Assembly: GCA_938005345.1 (NCBI GenBank)
Contig: CALLNG010000576.1
Span: 1 to 5,745 of the forward strand
DNA length: 5,745 nucleotides
Source of the DNA: an uncultured Clostridia bacterium
Lineage (GTDB): Bacteria > Bacillota > Clostridia > RUG12999
Direction of reading: 5' to 3'
The translations under genes were made by a program, and so were the position numbers. Below are positions 1-5,745 of this stretch, in pieces. Position 1 is the stretch's first letter; each line of letters opens with the position of its first letter. The notes below the pieces were generated by a model, which ran no database searches, was not told the DNA's origin, and was given only the letters and a program-made list of their open reading frames with translations.

Positions 1-2573
1 TATTTTTCCAGCGAAACATCAATTCCGAGCGCGGTGTTGTCTTTTTTGCGGACGGAACCAATAATCACTTCCTCATAGCCGCTCATACCCGAAACCGTAT
101 ACCGCTGGCTGCCAGTAGAAGAATAATCCCAAACAGGAGTATTATTCATTTTATATATGATGCTTGCACGGTTTTGTGCATCCATATCATATAGGAATAA
201 ATCTCCAAATTCCAAATCATCCGGCGTTAGCAGTTCTGTGCTGCCAGGGCGGGTATTAACTATTTCACCATTTTCATCTTTCCGCACAATTTTGGTGTTT
301 TCCGTGATGGAAATAGGCGTTTCTTTTCCATTAATATAGGCAACGATATTGGTATAGTTTTCATTATTTTCATTGACTGCCCGGTTCTTTTTCATGACAA
401 TGCCCATTGGATCCTGCCCCACATCAATTCCGCCTATACCGACTGCAACGCTTTGCACCAGCATGGAAATAGCCGCCGGTACGGAGTCTTTGACATTATA
501 CATGGTAAACGTCTCTCCGCTCGTAGGATTTCCATAATACGACTGATTGACGAAATACGAACTTCCATATACTTTATATTCGTCATCATCCACATTTCCT
601 TCCGGAATAACAAAGACGGTCACACTGTCATCGATAATGTAGCGTGTTGGGTCGCTGTAGCTTACCAGCATCTTAGATTGGCTTTGGTAACGCATACCGC
701 CGGAAGCTGTGATCTTTTCTTCTGTTAATGCATCCACATCCTGATCACTGTTTGGCGACAAGGTATCAATATAATTAATTTCATTGGATGCATTGGTACT
801 ATACCGTACCATCAATTTAATTTCATCCACTTCTTGGGTATTGTCCTGGAGTATCCGGTACATTTCTTCGCCCGATCTAGCGGTTCCATCCACTACAACG
901 CGAGTGGATGTTTTAAAGTATTCTACCACTCCAGCACTTGTAAGCAATTTGATTTCATAATTGGTGGACATTGCCCCTTCTTTGCCAGCTGCTAAAATAT
1001 ATCCAAACTTTCTTGAGGAACTTCCCGTCTGGTCAAAAAATCCAATTTTTCCATTCAAATCAACATGGAATGCACCCCGGAATCCATTTTGTATCACAGT
1101 GCCATTTTCACTGATAAATTGGGAAGAAACGCGGTAATCGACTTCCACTGTTTCTTTGTTAACCACAGTTTGCAAAGTGACAAAATCGTCTCCAATTGCT
1201 GTGACTGTACCGCTTATCATATCATCGCAAATGACAATCTCAACCATTCTGCTGTTTGCCGTTTCATCGTCAAAATTCCGGCTTTTTGCTATAGAAAGCA
1301 AGGTTCTTGCCTGTAGGTCGCTTAACGAAGCGGCGGCACCAGATTTTTTCGTAATCGTATAATTGATGGAAGAGTCGTCTAAGTGTAAGGTAGGCTGGTC
1401 AAACAGGAAACTAATCATTTGATTTTCTACATTTACGCCGCTGACTACCACATTCTGGTACTGGGTCATAAAAATCACATCAATGATACCGTCATTCCCA
1501 TTGTCGATCAATTTGAGTTTTGTGGTATCGCTCATAAATTCATCCATGGATGCATTAATCATTTTTCCGTCATATTTTCCATTATAGATGATATTGGCGT
1601 CTAGCGCCACACTATACCGCTCTTTTTTCCCGTCCCGGATAACCTGTAGTTGCCCTGTTGTCGAATCCGCTGTCAAATCCTCACCGATTATTTCATAAAT
1701 CGCATTATTTAGAGGTAAAATTGCTTTTAACACTTTTTCATCGTCTCGAGGATTATCAGCATAATAGAACTCTACTCTTTGTCCTAGCAAGTCTCCGGCA
1801 TTAGTACCTTCTACATAATACTGTTCGCCTTCTATTTCAATCATACCTTCATTTACGCTGGACTCGCCATTGATTTTTGTATATTCATTTGCTGTGACAA
1901 CGCCTCTGCCTTTATAAATGTCATGATATTCACTTAAAAATGTGATACCGTCCTCTTTGCGAAGCTCGATAGATTCTCCAAAAGATACGCTTTGCAAAAT
2001 TGGGATATCCATGGCGTTATACAAAAACTGCGCCGTTTGTGCCCGCGTAATGTTCTCGTTTTGGTTTGCCGATATTCCGCGGCTTAGTCCCGTCGTAGAC
2101 GCCTGCATAATATACCCACCCGGGTAACCGCCGTTGCTTTGCGCAAAGTATTCATATCCTAATACATGAATCAACACTTTGGTGGCTTCCGCCATGGTAA
2201 TATTATCATCGGGCCGGAAATAGCCTCCTGGGTCTCCGGAAATAATCTGCATGGCCGCCGCCGCATTGATACATCCGCTCGCCCAATGGCTGGAGGGCAC
2301 ATCATAAAAATAAGGCTGCGTCCCCATTATTGCATCATCTGTATCCATTCCCAACATTCGAATGACAACTTCTGCAAACTCTGCGCGCGTTATCGGTTCC
2401 GATGCCTGAAACGTGCCATCTGGATAGCCTTCCATAAACCCAAAATCTGATACAATCGCGATTGCTTTTTCATATTCCGTACTGATGGTATCTGTAAATT
2501 CCACTGCTGCTGCCGGGAATACTGCCACCAACATACAAGATACCATCAGCGCCGTTACTAATTTTTTTAACAT
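1..2573 (-). CDS. Exported S-layer-homology (SLH) domain protein, C-terminus outside window
   Basis: The frame is open from ATG 2573 to the left edge (857 codons plus two bases), so the protein is incomplete at its C-terminus. Residues 1-23 form a signal peptide: Lys3-Lys4, a hydrophobic core, and probable cleavage after the alanines at 21-23. Three SLH repeats follow at about 26-75, 88-140 and 150-190. The first is textbook (GYPDGTF at 49-55, TRAE at 62-65). The second has HWA at 96-98, GYFRPDDNIT at 117-126 and TMAE in place of TRAE. The third is diverged at its front but carries TRAQ (176-179). Such domains bind pyruvylated secondary cell-wall polymers, so the protein should be anchored on the cell surface with its SLH end. 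Residues 191-857 are beta-rich and acidic, and I do not recognise a named domain or catalytic motif in them. The mature part has only two cysteines (101, 449). It lies 33 bp downstream of the lyase, probably in the same transcript. It could be a structural S-layer component or a glycan-binding surface protein; no enzyme activity can be assigned. Confidence 0.93.
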   Translation of the reverse strand, partial: MLKKLVTALMVSCMLVAVFPAAAVEFTDTISTEYEKAIAIVSDFGFMEGYPDGTFQASEPITRAEFAEVVIRMLGMDTDDAIMGTQPYFYDVPSSHWASGCINAAAAMQIISGDPGGYFRPDDNITMAEATKVLIHVLGYEYFAQSNGGYPGGYIMQASTTGLSRGISANQNENITRAQTAQFLYNAMDIPILQSVSFGESIELRKEDGITFLSEYHDIYKGRGVVTANEYTKINGESSVNEGMIEIEGEQYYVEGTNAGDLLGQRVEFYYADNPRDDEKVLKAILPLNNAIYEIIGEDLTADSTTGQLQVIRDGKKERYSVALDANIIYNGKYDGKMINASMDEFMSDTTKLKLIDNGNDGIIDVIFMTQYQNVVVSGVNVENQMISFLFDQPTLHLDDSSINYTITKKSGAAASLSDLQARTLLSIAKSRNFDDETANSRMVEIVICDDMISGTVTAIGDDFVTLQTVVNKETVEVDYRVSSQFISENGTVIQNGFRGAFHVDLNGKIGFFDQTGSSSRKFGYILAAGKEGAMSTNYEIKLLTSAGVVEYFKTSTRVVVDGTARSGEEMYRILQDNTQEVDEIKLMVRYSTNASNEINYIDTLSPNSDQDVDALTEEKITASGGMRYQSQSKMLVSYSDPTRYIIDDSVTVFVIPEGNVDDDEYKVYGSSYFVNQSYYGNPTSGETFTMYNVKDSVPAAISMLVQSVAVGIGGIDVGQDPMGIVMKKNRAVNENNENYTNIVAYINGKETPISITENTKIVRKDENGEIVNTRPGSTELLTPDDLEFGDLFLYDMDAQNRASIIYKMNNTPVWDYSSTGSQRYTVSGMSGYEEVIIGSVRKKDNTALGIDVSLEK
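2004..2498 (-). other. Triple SLH cell-wall anchoring module
   Basis: This encodes residues 26-190 of the SLH protein. The polymer-contact motifs read TRAE, TMAE and TRAQ in repeats one to three. From memory, the Paenibacillus alvei S-layer protein SpaA shows a similar pattern (TRAE, TVEE, TRAQ), with the arginine also lost in the middle repeat. Loss of Arg in repeat two therefore need not mean loss of binding. Confidence 0.88.
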
Positions 2574-2582
2574 ACTGTAAAA

Positions 2583-2591
2583 CACCTTCTT
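2583..2591 (-). promoter_or_regulatory. Ribosome binding site of the SLH protein gene
   Basis: On the minus strand this reads AAGAAGGTG, nine bases before the ATG at 2573. It lies in the 33-bp gap after the lyase stop codon. The gap holds no visible hairpin with a T-run, so nothing suggests a terminator separating the two genes. Confidence 0.8.
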
Positions 2592-2606
2592 TTCCGTTCT
2601 ATTCTG

Positions 2607-5405
2607 TTATTCCAATTCAAATTGATATACCGTTCCGCCCTTAAGCTGCATGTTGATATCCAATTTACCATTGCCGTTTTCTTCCGTGCCTGGTGTATAT
2701 TTCTCGCTGCAAATCCGAATGTTCGCCTCTTTCACACCTACTTCGTTAAAAATCCAGTCTCTTGAATAAATGCTGACCTCGATTCGGTTTCCTGTAGCAT
2801 CATACTGAGAAGGATCCTGCTCGTAGAGTCCTAAATCCGGATTACACACTGATATCTTTGTAACACCATCCTGACGTTTGAGCATGATAAGAATTGGAAT
2901 GTCGGAGGATATGCCTTCCACACTGCACGGCGCAAACATCGCGATGTACAGCGTATCTCCCAGATAAACTGCATGGGCTTTTTCATCCTGCTGTACAATG
3001 TGATACGGTTCGGGCGCTGCTCCATCCAATCCTATTCCATAAACGTATTTCTCGTCTTTTGGGCTGCATCCATGCAGAATGCTGCCGACCGCAAATTCAC
3101 CTTCCGTCGGACCGCTTCCCGTTGAGCTTTCCGAATGCTGCAATCCGCTTTTAAGCCGTATTTTCATTCCCTTTTGTGGATAATACATATGGCCCCGGTT
3201 GTCTGTAATCACGTCATGGTCTCCCGAGACGAAAGTTCCCGTATAGGGATTGCCGTTTACTAAAACGGGCAAATCGTCAGCACAAATACAATTTTGAAAC
3301 ATGGTGGTTTCCGTCTCGTACTCGCTCTTGTCCTGAATACCGCTGCCCATCAGCAGGATAAAATTGTCCTTCATGCACACCGTCTTGTATGCACGGAAGG
3401 AACCATTGTATTTTGGATGTTCCGTTAAAATCATGGAAAACATTCCGTTATCTTCCAACGTCGTGCTTCCAGCAAACGCTTGGTCGCTGATTAACATCTC
3501 TTCAAATCCGCTCTTATCATCCAAACTGTAAACTCTCGTTTTGAGTTCTTCCCACGGCGTGATAATAGAAGTTGTTCCAGGAAAACGATTCCAATCATAT
3601 CCGTCATGAGAAAAACCGCCCTTTTGAATACCTGTTTTATGTACCAATTCTACTACGCCATAAGAGCGGTAACGCCCGTACCGGTTGCATGGAAGATAGG
3701 ATTCACTTCCCCAGAGATATTTGGAAAAACCCTTTGACACAACCGCCCAATCTCCCCTACGGTGCACATTTGCGCAGGCATAGGGGAAAGAACAGTTGCC
3801 CTCCGGCTCTGGTTCCGCTTTCCCCGCTGCAGCCAAAGTCCTGTCAAATTCATCTTGTAGCTCTGGGTGTAGTCTCAAATATACACCTGCCATATCCGTT
3901 TCTCCGCGCTCCAGCGCACTGAGCGCAAAATATTTATAGGGACGTGTGGCCAGCCACCACTTACCAGTGGGGTGGCGCGCCGACAAAGCGATGGGATAAT
4001 CCAGCGTATTACACTGAAACCGCATGGCGAGCAATACCCGTTTCATATTGTACCAATTTTCCTTTGGAACATCAAACGCGGTTCCCGTCACCGCGAATAT
4101 TACCGGCGCAAGGCCTTGTAGGGCGCCTTGTCCATAGGCCAAGTAGTGTCCACAATGGTGATAAATACATCCATCTTCCTTCAACATATCCAGTAAGCCC
4201 TGGGTATAGTTCAAGTTAAAAGTAATCCATGCAATATAAGCACGGAGCCATGCTCCCTTTTCTTTTTTATCTTCCAATAACAAAATAGTAGCCAGCGTTC
4301 CCTGCGACAGATTGTTAAAATCATCTGCGGAAGAATGTTCCATTGGTTGCCCTTCCAAAAAACCCCGGTTTCCAATATGCAAAAACCAACGGAGTGCCTC
4401 GAAAAGTGGTTTTACTAATCCCGCTTTTTCAATCGTACGTTTCATAAGCAGAAACGTATTGTAAAATGGGCGCATCCCGTAATCCATCAGCATATGGTGT
4501 CCCATTGTACTACCATCGGCATAACCCTGCACCATCAGAAACCGGAGCAATAGAACATAATCTTTCTCCAATTCTTCATCTGGATTTTGGGTATAAAATA
4601 GTGCAATATCCTGCAACAAATCTGACACTTGTCTCAGTGGAATATAATCGTCCTCCTGCTCCTCCGGCAAACCGCTGAGCAGATTCCGATGCGGCGGATG
4701 CTCGATTCGTTTTCCCCGAAGCCCCATAGGGCCTTCCGAAATGTCAAACTCTGCTATCCGCTCCAGTAAACTTTCCTTTGTCACCCCATCATTTTGAAAC
4801 TCAGCCAAGATATAGCGGCACATTCTATTGGTAATCACGTCAATATCCTCTGGGCAGTCCTGTGGCAAAATGAATTCTTTTTTCAATTCCCACTTCGTGA
4901 TGATAGGCGCAAGCTTCACAGAAAAATCCGGCAGTTGATAACTCGCCATAATATACCGGTAATCAATCCGGTTAGCTGTCACCAGTTCATCAATTAATAT
5001 AGTACCGGTTCCATCCGCTTTGATTACTAGGCAGTCCATTCCAACTTCCGCATGACCGTCCATATCTCTGTCAAAGCCGGCTGTGATACTTCTCCATCCG
5101 TTAAATCCCAGCTTAATTTTAAAATGTGTGCAAATATTCCCTTGTTTTAAGAAATTCATTTCCAGCGACCCATCTGACCCATCCCCAAATAAATACAGTC
5201 CGCAGCCATACCGCGTCGCATTAATCTGTCCATCGGTAATTTCTTTATATCCAATGGGTACATGAAATACCAACTCATCTCCCGGCTGATAGGTCCACAT
5301 GAGACTATGCGTCCCCTGTTTATATTGCTCACTCGTAATAACGGCTGTGCCGCCGCGCACTTCCAACTCCGGCGGCAAGCCGTTTTCAAATTGAAAAACT
5401 GCCAT
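2607..5405 (-). CDS. Polysaccharide lyase family 8, chondroitinase ABC-like, no signal peptide
   Basis: This predicted lyase (932 aa) cleaves uronic-acid-containing polysaccharide by beta-elimination, leaving an unsaturated uronate end. From memory it aligns along its whole length with Proteus vulgaris chondroitin sulfate ABC lyase I. The order is an N-terminal jelly-roll domain (about 1-160, with the FNGWR motif at 101-105), an alpha/alpha toroid catalytic domain (about 175-520), then beta-sandwich domains (about 535-932). The catalytic set is intact: His417 and Tyr424 in HHCGHYLAY, Arg477 in SARHP and Glu568 in WGSESY, equivalent to Proteus His501, Tyr508, Arg560 and Glu653. Strongly matching blocks are NRYGRYRSYGV (574-584), GYDWNRFPGTTS (602-613) and ETETTMFQN (697-705). 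The Proteus enzyme (about 1021 aa) is secreted, but this one begins MAVFQFENG with no signal peptide and has 18 cysteines, pointing to the cytoplasm. It lies between the permease and SLH genes in an apparent operon. The family is near certain; the exact substrate (chondroitin, dermatan, hyaluronan or another uronan) is not. Confidence 0.95.
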   Translation of the reverse strand: MAVFQFENGLPPELEVRGGTAVITSEQYKQGTHSLMWTYQPGDELVFHVPIGYKEITDGQINATRYGCGLYLFGDGSDGSLEMNFLKQGNICTHFKIKLGFNGWRSITAGFDRDMDGHAEVGMDCLVIKADGTGTILIDELVTANRIDYRYIMASYQLPDFSVKLAPIITKWELKKEFILPQDCPEDIDVITNRMCRYILAEFQNDGVTKESLLERIAEFDISEGPMGLRGKRIEHPPHRNLLSGLPEEQEDDYIPLRQVSDLLQDIALFYTQNPDEELEKDYVLLLRFLMVQGYADGSTMGHHMLMDYGMRPFYNTFLLMKRTIEKAGLVKPLFEALRWFLHIGNRGFLEGQPMEHSSADDFNNLSQGTLATILLLEDKKEKGAWLRAYIAWITFNLNYTQGLLDMLKEDGCIYHHCGHYLAYGQGALQGLAPVIFAVTGTAFDVPKENWYNMKRVLLAMRFQCNTLDYPIALSARHPTGKWWLATRPYKYFALSALERGETDMAGVYLRLHPELQDEFDRTLAAAGKAEPEPEGNCSFPYACANVHRRGDWAVVSKGFSKYLWGSESYLPCNRYGRYRSYGVVELVHKTGIQKGGFSHDGYDWNRFPGTTSIITPWEELKTRVYSLDDKSGFEEMLISDQAFAGSTTLEDNGMFSMILTEHPKYNGSFRAYKTVCMKDNFILLMGSGIQDKSEYETETTMFQNCICADDLPVLVNGNPYTGTFVSGDHDVITDNRGHMYYPQKGMKIRLKSGLQHSESSTGSGPTEGEFAVGSILHGCSPKDEKYVYGIGLDGAAPEPYHIVQQDEKAHAVYLGDTLYIAMFAPCSVEGISSDIPILIMLKRQDGVTKISVCNPDLGLYEQDPSQYDATGNRIEVSIYSRDWIFNEVGVKEANIRICSEKYTPGTEENGNGKLDINMQLKGGTVYQFELE

Positions 5406-5408
5406 GGG

Positions 5409-5418
5409 CTCCCCCTTT
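5409..5418 (-). promoter_or_regulatory. Ribosome binding site of the lyase; decides its start
   Basis: On the minus strand this reads AAAGGGGGAG, close to the consensus AAAGGAGG, and lies five bases (after the G run) before the ATG at 5405. The longer reading frame to an ATG at 5498 would overlap the permease end by 67 bp and would begin with residues that look unlike any lyase or signal peptide. The short start MAVFQFENG is therefore preferred. Confidence 0.8.
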
Positions 5419-5431
5419 CTTGCAAACGAAA

Positions 5432-5745
5432 TTACTCTTTCACTGCTCCTATCATAACACCATTTACAAAATACTTTTGTAAAAATGGATACAGACATAA
5501 AATAGGCACCGTCGCCACAACAATAACCGCATATTTAATGGTTTCACTAATTTGCGCCGCATCCGCCACAGTCGCATCCTCCAGCATCGCAGACGTCTCA
5601 TTGGTTATCAAGATTTCTCTCAAAACCAGCTGCAACGGATACATGCCGCGGTCCGTTATGTAAATGGATGCATTGAACCAGGAATTCCACTGTCCTACCG
5701 CATAGAACAGAACCACAACCGCAATGGTTGCTTTGGAAAGAGGCA
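5432..5745 (-). CDS. Carbohydrate ABC transporter permease, CUT1 (LplC/YtcP/MalG-like), C-terminal fragment
   Basis: This is the last 103 residues of an inner-membrane permease subunit of a binding-protein-dependent sugar importer. The gene enters from the right edge, so its start is not in the window, and it ends with TAA at 5434-5432. The fragment opens with PLSK, the usual end of the EAA cytoplasmic loop that contacts the ATPase. A hydrophobic helix follows (fragment residues about 5-20), then the family-typical patch GQWNSWFNA and the YPLQLVLREIL segment. The last membrane helix is at about residues 69-90, and the tail VNGVMIGAVKE closely matches the usual end of LplC/YtcP permeases. Family knowledge: these work with a second permease and an extracellular lipoprotein, often for oligosaccharides, and commonly lie beside glycoside hydrolases or lyases. 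The lyase gene starts 26 bp downstream, which suggests one operon. The substrate cannot be read from this fragment; uronic-acid oligosaccharides are inferred from the neighbour only. Confidence 0.92.
   Translation of the reverse strand, partial: PLSKATIAVVVLFYAVGQWNSWFNASIYITDRGMYPLQLVLREILITNETSAMLEDATVADAAQISETIKYAVIVVATVPILCLYPFLQKYFVNGVMIGAVKE

Noticed and set aside
2166..2450. 94-codon plus-strand open frame
   Set aside because: It lies opposite the well-conserved SLH repeats and is best explained as a shadow of that coding sequence. The same holds for the other plus-strand frames over positions 157-2127.
2535..2573. Lipoprotein signal (Cys13) in the SLH protein
   Set aside because: The residues before Cys13 (L-M-V-S) are a poor lipobox and the hydrophobic stretch before it is only about eight residues. 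A standard cleavage after the alanines at 21-23 fits better, and SLH proteins are anchored through the wall polymer.
2574..2606. Terminator or promoter between the lyase and SLH genes
   Set aside because: The 33-bp gap has no inverted repeat followed by a T-run and is mostly filled by the ribosome binding site; no -35/-10 pair is convincing.
3572..3922. 116-codon plus-strand open frame
   Set aside because: It is antisense to the conserved catalytic/beta-sandwich junction of the lyase; the Pro- and His-rich product looks like a reverse-frame shadow.
5406..5498. Longer lyase start at the ATG at 5498 (31 extra residues)
   Set aside because: It would overlap the permease C-terminus by 67 bp, the added residues are neither a signal peptide nor lyase-like, and a good ribosome binding site precedes the ATG at 5405.
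5262..5663. 133-codon plus-strand open frame
   Set aside because: It runs antisense across the lyase start and permease end, both of which have clear family matches. Its product resembles nothing and it has no convincing ribosome binding site.

Overview
The window reads as part of a glycan-utilisation operon from a Gram-positive anaerobe-like bacterium, most likely Bacillota (Clostridia or a Paenibacillus-like lineage). The taxon is an inference. It rests on an S-layer-homology (SLH) surface protein, strong purine-rich Shine-Dalgarno sequences, and a CUT1 sugar ABC permease of the LplC/YtcP type. No 16S or other marker gene is present.

All supported genes lie on the minus strand and are read from right to left. 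(1) Positions 5745-5432 hold the C-terminal 103 residues of a carbohydrate ABC transporter permease, cut by the right edge. (2) After a 26-bp gap, positions 5405-2607 hold a complete 932-residue family 8 polysaccharide lyase of the chondroitinase ABC type. It keeps all four catalytic residues but has no signal peptide. (3) After a 33-bp gap, positions 2573-1 hold the first 857 residues of an exported SLH-domain protein whose C-terminus lies beyond the left edge. This frame was translated by hand from the reverse strand and is open throughout. No intergenic stretch exceeds about 35 bases, and no terminator or promoter is visible between the genes, so they look co-transcribed.

Proposed joint role (inference): the ABC transporter imports uronic-acid-containing oligosaccharides, possibly from glycosaminoglycans such as chondroitin or dermatan sulfate. 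The lyase would cleave them in the cytoplasm, and the SLH protein would sit on the cell wall with an unknown function. The most interesting points are the apparent cytoplasmic location of a chondroitinase-ABC-type enzyme, supported by 18 cysteines against 2 in the mature part of the exported neighbour, and the large unrecognised beta-rich region of the SLH protein. I see no CRISPR array, RNA gene, insertion sequence or wholly new system here.
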